Origin: Angiostrongylus vasorum
Lineage: Eukaryota; Nematoda; Chromadorea; Rhabditida; Metastrongylidae
NCBI GenBank assembly: GCA_018806985.1
Contig: JADANN010000339.1
Location: 620,001-684,000 of the forward strand
DNA length: 64,000 nucleotides
Direction: 5' to 3'
Within the stretch, counting starts at the first letter, position 1. Each line of letters begins with the position of its first letter. The position numbers and the translations under genes are program-made. Under the pieces are notes generated by a model. It was not told the origin of the DNA, did not search any database, and was given only the letters and a program-made list of their open reading frames with translations. Below are positions 47,868 through 59,000 of the stretch, one piece after another.

Positions 47868-48628
47868 AGGGGTCGTTATCACAGCGGTGGTGATGCCGAC
47901 CATCACGAACAACACGATGGCGGTTCGATCCCGCTCTGGGCTCACCAAGCTTCATATCGTTCCGGGGTCGGGGAATTGGTAGCGGACTTGCTCGTAAGAA
48001 AATCACACACTGCAGTCCAAGTGGGACCGCTCTACTCCGGCTATCTCAAGACTCCAGGCAGAATCGACTAGACCAGCATTCTACGACATTCAAGATGAAA
48101 TGAAAATCCTCAAGCAGCAGCCGAAGTCACATGGAAAAGTTAAAGTACCTTCGTGGACGACGAATGCGAGGAAACGAATCCAATGTGCGAAGTGCTAGGA
48201 TCCGTACGGTAGACGTGAAGACGGGTCGTATAGAATACTTACTTGGATACTTGGACGGCCCGTCGTGGCTGGTTGCACGGGTCCCAGTATAATCTCCACT
48301 TTTCGAAGTTTTACTGGGTTAGCCGTTGTATTTCCCTGGGGTCCCGAGGTCAGCCTGGCTAAAGTCTGCTCCAGGTCGTTACCATCACGGGAAATCACCG
48401 CCCTTGTGGATCAGACTGAGATTTGCCACCATGCGACTACTTTTGATAACAGTATGGTGGTGGATCTTGGTTTTGTTTTTACTCTTAACTGCTTTTTTGG
48501 TGGAAACGCCGGACTCCTCAGCTTGGGAGACCCTGCTTAGGTGATGAATACCCATGGCGCAGCCCGACACCCAGGAACACTCTCAGCCACGATGAGGAGG
48601 TAAACCGTTGGGAGGGTCGCATAAAATA
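47868..48628 (+). mobile_element. Family-L element, longest copy
   Basis: The first about 115 bp (to GGTAGCGGACTTG near 47990) match the S1 head region, including B box GGTTCGATCCC and TTCCGGGGTCGGGGAATTGG. After that the sequence is unrelated to S1: a segment with TTCGTGGACGACGAATGCGA, then GTCCCGAGGTCAGCCTGGCT, ending GTAAACCGTTGGGAGGG and an A-rich tail. It has no long coding frame, so it is a composite SINE or a non-autonomous element. Confidence 0.65.
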
Positions 48629-48845
48629 AAAAAAATGAAAATCAAAGAAACGAATATAGCCAGCTCAACGAGGTAACCATTGATGGAAAGCATCATACAT
48701 TCTGACGCTGAACGACCCAATGGAAAAAGTTTGGTCAATGAATTGCAACGAAGTGCACATGTGTGCACAAGTAAGTGAAAGGAAATAATTTGTCGGCTCA
48801 TCAAGAAAACATTGTAGAAATAAATTTGCCGGGTTATCAGCTATT

Positions 48846-49053
48846 CGTTTTTACGTGTGAAACAGCCACAATGGTGCTGAGATATTTGCAAAACTTCGGA
48901 CCGTAGGTGTCTGCGGTGGGGAACGAATCCGCTATTACCTTTTCGGGGGGTTAACGCGTTCACCACCACACCATGCAGGGCCCTTCGTTTCGCTCTCAGT
49001 TAGTTCTATCGATCAGCGCCATCAGCAATCACCCGTCAACGGGATTGATCTAG
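48846..49053 (-). mobile_element. M SINE, left arm of a foldback
   Basis: It is the inverse complement of 49073-49283 at roughly 95 percent by eye. It lacks the last 30 bases of the tail. Confidence 0.8.
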
Positions 49054-49072
49054 AGAGGTTTGTGAGGGTCCC

Positions 49073-49318
49073 TAGATCAATCCCGTTGACGGGTGATTGC
49101 TGATGGCAGCTGATCGATAGAACTAGCTGAGAGACGAGCAAACGAAGGGCCCGCATGGTGTGGTGGTGAACGCGTTACCCCCGGAAAGGGTAATAGCGGA
49201 TTCGTTCCCCACCGCAGACACCTGCGGTCCGGAGTTTTGCAAATATCTCAGCATCGTTGTGGCTGTTTCACACGTAATACCCTGCCATGAAAAATTATAG
49301 TAGGCAGTAAATTAGAAG
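49073..49318 (+). mobile_element. M SINE (reference), right arm of a foldback
   Basis: This copy defines family M. It starts GATCAATCCCGTTGACGGGT, has a tRNA-like head with GGTGTGGTGGTGAACG and a B-box region TTCGTTCCCC (TTCGATCCCC in other copies), a body GTTTTGCAAATATCTCAGCA and a tail TAGTAGGCAGTAAATTAG. It mirrors the minus-strand copy ending 20 bp to its left. Confidence 0.8.
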
Positions 49319-49381
49319 TTAACATTATTCGTTTTTAATTTCTAATTACAGTTACTAAACTTCCCTATTGTAACCTGTGAC

Positions 49382-49655
49382 AGGGCGCGTGTGGCGCAGT
49401 GGTCGGAAGCACCCTGGTACACACACGTGGAATCGATCCTCACGCCCATGGCCCACCAAGCCTTCCATCCCTCCGAGGTCGCCAAATTGGTACCGGCTTT
49501 GTCTGGGAGGATGGCAGCGCTGGCTCGATACGTTCAGTAGGCCACCGCGAGTCATTGTAAAGGGCAGATATGCATTCACCTCCCACTATGCGTGATGAAG
49601 TCGATTGCAGGGGGCATCCCTCAGGGATTGCTAACGTCGAGTGCTTTATCCTTTA
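49382..49655 (+). mobile_element. S1 SINE, young-looking
   Basis: Very close to the copy at 31.57 kb; one short deletion near 49577. It follows directly after the M foldback at 48.85-49.32 kb. Confidence 0.85.
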
Positions 49656-50177
49656 TTTTTAAGACTATAGCGCGTACATTTCAATTCCCATTCGGTGACA
49701 GAGAAGCCATTTTGACATCGGAGTGCTGATTCTCATCACCATGATACATGAACGTTTTGTTCTCGTTCATCACTTCTGTAGTCCCATTGGAATTTACGAA
49801 ATCGGTCCTCTTTTTTCCTTTCATCTACTCCTTTCTTTTACGTGGTGTTTTCAATGCATTAGCAAACGCTTTTCGTTAACTTCTGTACTCTACTCTACTC
49901 TAACTGTACTCTACTTTCAATACGAAGAAATCTCATCAGACACAATTCTTTTATGACTACTAGCGGAATATGTTGTTTACAGTAATCGTACGTGCAAGAT
50001 TCGATTTATTACTAGCGTTTTTCTTTTTTTATTGCCGTGCCGTTGTTTCGTTACACTAACAGCCGCCCGTCAATTATCGCTGGCCGACCCTGAGCAAATA
50101 GACACCGTAGATAACGTTTCCATTCACATACTTTATTAGAGAGTTGGGGAAAGGGGCTTTAAATCAGGGTTAAAAGT

Positions 50178-50443
50178 ATAAAGGATAAATCTCTCGCTGT
50201 TGATCAGTCCCTGAGGAATACCCCACGCATTCTCATTAGGCATCTTTAAAGGTGACTGAATTCATATCTGGCCCATATATTGATTCGCGGTAGCCTATTG
50301 ATGTATCGAGCCGGTGCTGCTATCTTCCCAGACAAGTTTGGTACCAATTTGCCTACAGCCGATGGATGGAGGGCTCATAGAGCCTGGAGCGCAGCATCAT
50401 GCGTATTGCTGTGCGCCTTTAACCACTGCACCACATACGTCCC
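50178..50443 (-). mobile_element. S1 SINE, diverged
   Basis: Full length, starting with AAAGGATAAATCTCTCGCTG and ending at the head complement CCACTGCACCACATACGT. Confidence 0.7.
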
Positions 50444-50799
50444 AAATCCAGGTTAGAGTGGCAATATCGGTGAGGTGAAGCGTAAGGTACAGGTGGGAAT
50501 TCAAAATAAATGATTTTGATTCGAGATTAGTGGATGAAATTTTGAAAGTGGACTAAAACCATGTAGTTCGATATCAAGTCGGATTAGCTCATGTCTTCGT
50601 TTATGTAATGCTTAGACATATTGATTCTATATTCATTGATCCAGTTAGATCCTCTAATTCATTGGGTTACTCTTAACCCACTCAGGATCTTATCCAGCGG
50701 AAAAGCCCTACGTCAACATTGCAAAATCTTTGCGAGCTCTTTATGGACACATTGAAGTGGTTCTGGCCAAAAATACTGTACCATCCTCATGATGTCACC

Positions 50800-50950
50800 T
50801 TAAGAAGTACGCCGAAATGGTTCGACTGTTAAACTTCTTCATGGAAATCCTAGAAGAAAAAAATGTGATGCTGATGGCCTTTTGCGGGCGGGAAGGTCCC
50901 ATTGGGCAGTACTCGTGAGTAACATGGACGAATGAGAACATAACTGATGC
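50800..50950 (+). mobile_element. Short RTE 3' remnant
   Basis: The remnant retains the phrase corresponding to VRLLNFFMEILEEKN and a following segment like the RTE terminal block (GREGPIGQYS). It is strongly diverged. Confidence 0.4.
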
Positions 50951-51196
50951 ATGTTTAAATCATTTCATAAACAACGAGAAGATAGCTCAAGCATTTAACA
51001 CTCGTTTCCTAAAAAATTTTCAAATTGACGTCATTTAACTTAGTACTAGAATAACTAACATGTTTTTAAATTGTTGAGTTTATATGAAGTTGATAATAAG
51101 GATTATCCGCCTTACATTTCCACGTCTTCGTCTTCATCAGAGCCGATGATCCGACTTCTTTCCTAGTTATTTAATATGTAATTACGCCATTTCATA

Positions 51197-51478
51197 GGGG
51201 CCCGTATGGCGCAGTGGTCGGAGGCGCCTTGTAATACATACGGGATCGTTTCCCACGCGCCCCTGGCCCACCAAGCCTTCCATCCCTCCGGAGTCGGCGG
51301 CATATTGGTTTCAGACTTGTCTGGGAGGACAGCAGCACTGGCTCGATACATCGGTAGGCCACTGCGAGTCACTGTAAAGGTCATATTTGCATTCAGTCAC
51401 CTCGAAGGATGCTTACTGAAGTCGAATGCATGGCGCATCCTTCAGGGAACTGAACGTCGACAGCTTCATCCTTTATTT
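51197..51478 (+). mobile_element. S1 SINE with target duplication
   Basis: Flanked by TTACGCCATTTCATA (51182-51196) and TTACGCTGTTTCATA (51479-51493), two mismatches. Head GGGCCCGTATGGCGCAGTGG; ends with TCCTTTATTTTT. Confidence 0.85.
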
Positions 51479-51493
51479 TTACGCTGTTTCATA

Positions 51494-53284
51494 ATGTAAA
51501 TAATAAATACAACTTTTTGTAAATCTGTATATCATTAGGGAGCCTATGATATTGCAAAATTTGGGTCCTTTTCCAACAGGAATTTCTAGTAGTTCCTTTG
51601 AACACGGACTGTTAAGGCTTTTGAACACAACACTTGGAGATATTTGAAATATTCGTCCAAACACTTTTAAAATTCCTTTGCCTGAGTGTAATCACGTTAA
51701 AAAACATCACAAAGTCACAAACACTGTGCGAATAGTGTGTGAATGCGCTAAATTAATGACCTTCGCATGTCGTTATTTGTAATGTCGTTTGGTGAAATTT
51801 ATTTCCAGTTTTCGTGATTCGATGGACATATCGTATTGATGGAATGCATAGTAACTTTGGTTATTCTCATTCTAAATAGGAAATTTAAGAGCGCTAGAGT
51901 TCCACTTCCTTGTCGTTCTTTTGGATCTGGTAACAAGTGCCTAAAGTCACTTCGATTGACAGCCATTAGATTTCGCTCGTTTATGAAACGAATGAAAAAC
52001 AGGTCGTGAACGAGCCATTTAATTCAGTATCTCTCAGCAATTACTATACAAGATGATGATTCGCCGATTCGTACGCAGAGGTTTCCTCACTTAACGAGCG
52101 CTGGAGGACGCTAGACACTGGTTTCTTTTCTCTTTCTTCTTTCTCTTTTCGGAATGGTTAATCTCCTGAGAGAAGAAAGCAACATGGAACAAATCACTGC
52201 CTTAGAAAACTCACAAAATGTTTGCATTGAATTGTAGAGGCGTTTGCTTATTAGAAAACTCAGAGCATTTATTAATCTGGTGGTAATACAATGTATACCC
52301 TCAGACAACCACTGTTAAATTCAGACTTTTCGATTTGTATTAACCTTTGCCCCACTTCCTAACAGTATACCAGTAGTGCATCCACGTTGATAATCAACAA
52401 ATCACAAAATCTTATCATTTTTTGGAATACAGATGGGAAAGAAGTCGACTTTAGAGGTCCGCTGATTCATAGTAGCAAAAGTGGATTCCTTCCACAGCAG
52501 AATCATCATGGCAAAAGTGAGGGATTCAGATCATAAAGAGCTTAGAAGAAGAACTTAACCCCTACCTGAACATTTATTAAGTAATCGGGATATGGAGTTT
52601 ACAAGTAACTTGCTAACGACGATGTAGCAGCTAACGATATTCTAATCTACTACTTTTTTTCTCGACTTCACAATTACGACAGGTTTTTATGATAGTAAAG
52701 AGAATTGCTGCGACTGTGAATTTCGTCAGCTATTGAAAATCAGCCATTCTTTCACAATACAACTCGTTAATGATGCAGATAGACATGTTTTTGGGACATC
52801 TGAAAGAGATCGATCTCGTCGTTACCCTGAAATAAATTCACCAACCCATTAGTCAGCTTTAGCTACGATCTATGCATCCATTCCATTTCCAGGATCCATT
52901 CCCAAGTGGTATCACCAAATTGAGGAGTTCGACTCTCCATTCGAATGCTTAGCGAGGGATAAAATATATGCTACTGTATAATCCTGGCACGATACCCATA
53001 CCTATTCCCACGTCAAAATCATTTAAAACGGTAGACCTCATGCCAGAAGTCATAATGTAGGTTCGATGCAGAGCGGAGAGTAGAGACATTACTGTTCGAG
53101 TTATGTTGACCGGCTGCCCAACAAAATGTCTTCGAGGTTTTGGCAACTGGTATGGGAGATTCACAGTACATTACCTACATAGTAATTACTTTCCTTTTCA
53201 TTTGTTCACGATAAGCTCAGTAAAACTCAAGTGGTCCACAATGTGGTGGCTGTCTTTTGCACACTTTTTACTTCATGTTTACCA
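51494..53284. other. No feature recognised
   Basis: AT-rich, with no open frame above 75 codons and no repeat family member seen. Confidence 0.5.
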
Positions 53285-53465
53285 CATCCATCTCTAACCT
53301 TTTCTTTCCCCTCTCCATTCCTTGTGCCTTCCCTCATTTTCCTCTCGTATCCTTCCTCTCTCATCTTTTCTTCATCTGTCATCTTTTTCCGTCACCAATC
53401 GCTAACTGTTCGTTGTGTCCCCGTCCTTTCTGCTCATACTTCCTCATTGTCACCTCTTTAACCCT
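53285..53465 (+). other. Polypyrimidine tract
   Basis: About 180 bp consists almost entirely of C and T, with no recognised repeat unit. Confidence 0.8.
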
Positions 53466-53832
53466 TCACTAAATTTGCAGCATCAGTTACAGTTATTTCT
53501 TTCCTCTAAGCCTCTTTCTTCACTGTTTCGTTAACACAGTGTTCCGTCCCATCATTTTTACATGTATTTAGTACTAGTACCTATTGGTTACTTCTGATGT
53601 TGTCGTCTAAGATGCTACATCCTTCTTTCTTCTTATAATCCTCATCCATAACTGTGGTTGGTCTCGTGGTCATGAGAGCCGCATCTGAAAACGAAGTTTC
53701 ATCTAACTTTCGCCGTTTGTGAGCACCTTCGCTCATTTTGTAAGTGACTGTCCCTGAGATCACCTTGGTCATCTACGCATCGTCATGGGTTTTCTGTTTG
53801 ATGATCAAACGTTTACTTTGCTTACAACCTGT

Positions 53833-54862
53833 AGGTAGTCGTAATTTTTTTTCTTTTTTTTTCTTGAAATTTGTGCTAGATTGTCAAAGTTGACCTTGAT
53901 AGCGTCAACCAACTTTTGGATGACTTCCCGGGAAGCTGCTTGGCTTTTATCGTAAGCCCGTGTTTTCCCTAATGCAAAATATAAAGAGTTGTTGGATCGA
54001 ATGAACACAGAATTCTGGATAAGACTGTTAGCCTGTGTGGAAATAGGCTAGTTAATTTATTGCTTAGGTCGTCGTTCAACTGACTGAGTAATCATCCTAA
54101 AAAATTCATAGCATGTACTCTTTCCGTTCGGTGATTCATCTTTTTTTGTGTGCTTGCATGGGGCTTTCCACATGCGCTGATTCTTTTTCCTCTCTGCAAA
54201 ACTTTATGAGTTTTCGTTAGAGTTGTTCCTGAAGAATACGACGATATGGTACATGGTGAGACGACCTATGGTAGACATTTCACTATCAATCCTCGATTTA
54301 CTGATAAATTCTTAAAATATGACACTATAGCAGCAAGAGACAGCGCTCTAAGGTTAAGAAGAAAGAAGAGAGGATCGAATAGAAGGCGACCAGACTAACT
54401 GTGGATAATCCATAAAGGATGTTAGTTGATAGGTGAAGATCAATAAATGAATCGACAGTGTTCCAATATGGAGAGCGAGCTATAGCACAAACGTGAACGT
54501 GGCTTACACTAGAACGACATCGTTCAACCATCCTCGTTTTATACAATGCTATGCTACGGAGACGTGTGATGTAACCTTAGATACTTGGAAAATTGTGTTA
54601 TCTCGATGCAGCCTACAGAAGTTCCAGTCGATTCACTGAAAATCCTGGCCTGGCCTACCAGGGGAGGCTTTCCAATGATTGCACTTTATGATAGATACTT
54701 CATGAAAGAGAAGAAATGATTGCGAACACTGAATGGGATCATGGAATGGTGTAAATCGGCCTCGAGGACGACCATAAACAATTTGGGCTGATACATTCGT
54801 AAATCGCCTGAATTGGTCTTCTCACCATCTGCCTTTTTTTCAGGTCCAGTTTTCGTGGCCAT
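53833..54862 (-). CDS. Possible small two- or three-exon gene, unrecognised
   Basis: On the minus strand ATG at 54862 opens MATKTGPEKKAD, then GATG|GTGAG makes a donor at 54825. An acceptor GCATTAG at 53975-53969 rejoins in frame to give KTRAYDKSQAASREVIQ and KLVDAIKVNFDNLAQISR, a helix-like, charged segment, followed by a lysine run and NYDYLQ before a CAG|GTTGTAAG donor near 53824. A further open segment at 53772-53581 on the same strand (KRRKLDETSFSDAA..) could be a later exon. I do not recognise the family. Splice phases agree, but no homolog supports it. Confidence 0.35.
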
Positions 54863-55892
54863 CGTAGCACATAAAGTCGACCACCGCCGTGGCGATCGCG
54901 AGATAGTGGAGTGATCGCAAGGTAGTGGAGTGATCAGGAATTCTTCGGAGAAGTCGAAATAATTAAGCACGTGAACTGGGCATTTCAAGAAGGATGTTGG
55001 ACGTAGGATTGAAATTGAACTTTATCTTATGGGCGATTTCGACTTCATATTTACTTTAAAAAATCTGTCCCGATATCAAAGTAAACAGCTTTTGCAAGCT
55101 TGATATTATTGCTTTTGTTTGTAAGGAATCGAATTTTAGGCCAAGGATCTGGCTTGGCGACCAAGTTTATGCAGATATCTCTGCATAGTTGTGGCTCTAA
55201 TGTTAGCATTTTTTTCACTGAGAAGCACAAAATGAATACACGACGTGGACCATGTAAACCTAGTTTATCATGAAGTGACCTTCTGCCAGAATACCAGTAG
55301 AAACTGTCATTTTACTGATTATAAATTTGTTTCCAGGATTTTATTTATTACTGAATTAGTGATTTAAATGGAATGTTGCTTTCTTCGTAATTCTTGGGTG
55401 TTCTCGATTGCAAGTCTGCAATGTAAACTGCGAATGGGGTTTACTCCCGCAGCAAGCTGACCTATTCCGAGAAGTTTGATTGCTCCACACGGAATACGGT
55501 AAAGAGTGAATTCGTGTTATGTCAGAGCCTAGCAAAGTTACTTTTTAGTTGACCTGTCAGCAAGAACAGTAAAGTTAAAGAGCCTCATACAGAAAGTTTA
55601 ATGCTCTTCGTGCCACTTTCACAAGCTGAACCTCTGTTCGGCTCTGATAAGCGAGATGAATGAATGGAACCTTTGGTGGTGACCGCACGGCTTACTCGAT
55701 GATTACTGGAACTGCTGGTGATGCAGGGTATTACTAGATAAGTTCATAACTTCGGAATTATCACATTTGTTTGGATATCGTACAAAGTCACCATCGCCAG
55801 GTTTCATATTATTGTTCTTATTCAGTTGTAGAAAGAATTTGTAGAAGACGGTACAAAAAAAACTTTCAAACTTAGAGATCTAAACGTTCTTT
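54863..55892. other. No gene recognised
   Basis: A weak M-like trace at 55130-55215 and a possible RTE 3'-tail trace near 55690-55730 are the only similarities seen. A 17-bp unit is doubled at 54899-54935. Confidence 0.4.
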
Positions 55893-55932
55893 CGATTTTG
55901 TCCTTATTGATTTTGTCCTTATCGATTTTGTC
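55893..55932. repeat. Three tandem copies of an 18-bp-type unit
   Basis: GATTTTGTCCTTAT(T/C) is repeated three times, about 140 bp upstream of the SCCPDH start. Confidence 0.75.
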
Positions 55933-56073
55933 CCTGTTATCGCACCACTTTTTCTTGATCACTTTTTGTTCAGGTTGTTTGCAATGAGATTTCCACTGCC
56001 AGTTCTTTCGCACTGTTCCTCGTAACTCGTTTTTTAATGATCTAATTCTAAACATAATTTTTGTTAGCTTCCG

Positions 56074-59000
56074 ATGGAGCGATACGACGTGGTGATCTAC
56101 GGTGCGACAGGTTTTACCGGTGCTTACATTGTGAGACAACTTGTCATGTCAAAACAGTACGAGGGACTTTCATTTGCCGTATCTGGTAGAAACGAGTCGA
56201 AACTTCAACAAGTGTTGGATACGGTCTCCAAGAAAACTGGTAAGAGTTCAGGTTTCGGTTATGCCAATCATCTGTGTCACCTGTATCAGTTATAGTCCTG
56301 TTACTTGTCATGTAAACCAATCGGGTATCGATGGCGTTTTCATTCATTTCTGACCGTGACCAGAACCGTTCAATGAGCTCTCCTCACTCGAAGAAATGAA
56401 GAGTATAGCACTTCTAGAATAGAGCCTTTTATTTTTAAAGGTTTTGGAAACGCAGCCATGAATAGCTCACGTGGCTGTGCCATACCATAGGTTTGCTAGT
56501 AGTTGATGTTGAGCTCCTTATGATCGTGGATGACCATACTGAGGGAATGGACTACTACTGCACATTATAAGTTTGGCATTGAGGAACACCCTGTGACGAT
56601 GAGGCAGTAAACCTTTGGACAACATTGCTACGACATTGTATTTTGAGAGCTATTATGATGCCATTTTTTTGTTACTACTTTGAGAAATGCTATCTCGTGA
56701 AAACAGAAAAGAACTATGAAGAGCTTCCCATCACCGACTTTCTGTGAACTGAACCACTGGTAAATAATTCGCTATTTTTTGTAAGCACATACGAGACCGT
56801 TGCTGTATAGTATTTATTCACAACAGTTGATGTTTCAGTGGATTTTGCCCTATTCATAGTCTGTGAATGTCAAGTGAATTGCAACTTAATCATCCAAACA
56901 ACTCCATAACCTAAACAGAAGAACCACGATACCTCAATTTCAATCGCATTGAAAACAAAACAGCTTTTTCACACACTTAACGCTCTCTATGAGTTTCGTA
57001 GCGGTGAGTGTGTGAAGAAGCTATTTTGTTTCCATTGTAATTGAAAATGAGGTGTCACGGTTCATCCGTTGAGTTGTAGGGATGTTTGGCTGACTAGATG
57101 GGTGCTAACTTGATCATTTCCAGACTTTGAGGAAGGCGAAGTCCGCCAAAACGTCAGCTGTTGTGAATAAATAATAAATAGTAACAACATTACGTCTGCA
57201 TATCAAGAAGGTAGCGGGTTACGAAAAGGTTCTTATGTTTTTTATGAATCGTAATAACATCAGATGTAACGAGCATGTCAACAGTCTTTGAGAAACATGA
57301 CTCATAAGGGAGTTGATGATGATTTCTATGATTTCTCAAAAGCGCTAACGTTCTTATCAGAATGCCCATAACTTTGAATCAACGTTTTCTTCTTGAGTAG
57401 ACATGAGGTTGCTAATGAAATCCTTGAAATGCATTGGATAAAACACTGGTTGACGTTTCGGCGGTTTCACCTTTTTCAGAGCTTGTAGTAATCAAATTGA
57501 AAAGGAGTCTCTTCACTTTGTTTGCCAGAATTTTGTAGAGAATAAAAAAATTTTCCAATTGTGAGATTACGGTAGTGAACGACAAGTTTGTGGATATGTC
57601 ACAGTGTCCTGTGTGATGTGCCGGTCAGTGTTTTATTATCCATTCCACGACCTTCGTAGGAATGAGACGACTTGGATACCATAGGTATGGGGGCGAATGA
57701 CAGTGTGTGCGAGGGTATTCTCTGCTATCTACGCTCCAAACCGGTCGATACCTATGAAAAACATGCATGGAACTGGAATGTAGGTGTGGATGCTCATCAC
57801 GACAGACTGAAATCATGTCAAACAAGAAAGCATGCTAACGTTAAGGTTTTACCTTTAGAGAATTCGACACTAGGTGTTTAACACCACTAAGACTGTGATG
57901 GTAGAAGGATAAACGATTACGAGGCAAGATGGTGTCGGTAATACAGCTTTAAATAAAACTATTCATAGGTCACAAAAGCACTGAATTTGGAGGCCTTTAT
58001 TTTATTGTATGACATTAATGCTAGTAATTAATAGACAGAGAAGAGGAAAAAAGTAAGCGTTGCATAGAAAACTGGTAAAACACAAAGCAGAGTGAATTTG
58101 AAGTATCCCGTACTTTGCGTAATGTGGTTTTAGAGACATGGTTTTTAATCCTTTCTATAAGCTCATTGGTCGTATCGACAAACTGTATGAGAAAAGTTTG
58201 CGATTGGAAAATTTCTCAGTGACTTTCGTGTTCGAAAATAAGAATCTGTTCCAGTTATGCTAAAGTAGTTGAATCAGTAATTGAAGTTGGAGGAATTCAA
58301 ATCTCCACATTATTACTAAGCTGTCGATCCGGGAGAGTGGACTGTTCGACCTTATGAAGAAGAAATCTTACTGGTACTAGGATATTATAAAAGCCACAGC
58401 ACTTCTTTATGTTTGGTTAGGATTAACTGTTGACCTCTTTTTACTTTGCCCTATAATTAAAGTCCGCCTTTGACCGTCTTTGAGAGACGTTTTACGGCAT
58501 TGTCATAGCCATCTGTGTGCGTAGTGTACAAACAAAGGTCAGGCCTTTGTTTACACTAATGGTTTTCTGTCGAACGAATCAACCATCTATCGGGTTACGA
58601 TGGGCACCAAATCCATCTTCGATAATCTTCTACGTTCACAAAAATAGGATCTGAAAACTAGCCTCTCGAGGAGGATATCAAGAGAATCGTAGTTATCCCA
58701 GCATTTTCTTTAAGGAATGTGAAAATCGAGTCGGTAGCTTTTGACGTCGTTTTTCCAACAGCTTTATTCAAAGTTTAAGGCGTTTTCGGCCTACCTGTTA
58801 TTCGGTATTTTACCACATTTAGTTGGGTTGTTTCCATTCGATCTTCAGCATAAATTGGAACTTTTAATTTGTTCCCTTATTTGGGTGCAATGGAACTAGC
58901 ATCACAATGTCGACGTAACAACCTTCTCAGAAAGTCGTCTTGTGGAACAAGTATATCTTAAAAAGCAATAACAGTGGAGCAGAATAGGTGGGAGCTGAAT

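Noticed and set aside
48265..48540. 91-codon plus frame with MAGCTGPSIISTFRSF
   Set aside because: It lies wholly inside the longest family-L copy and is not conserved in the others.
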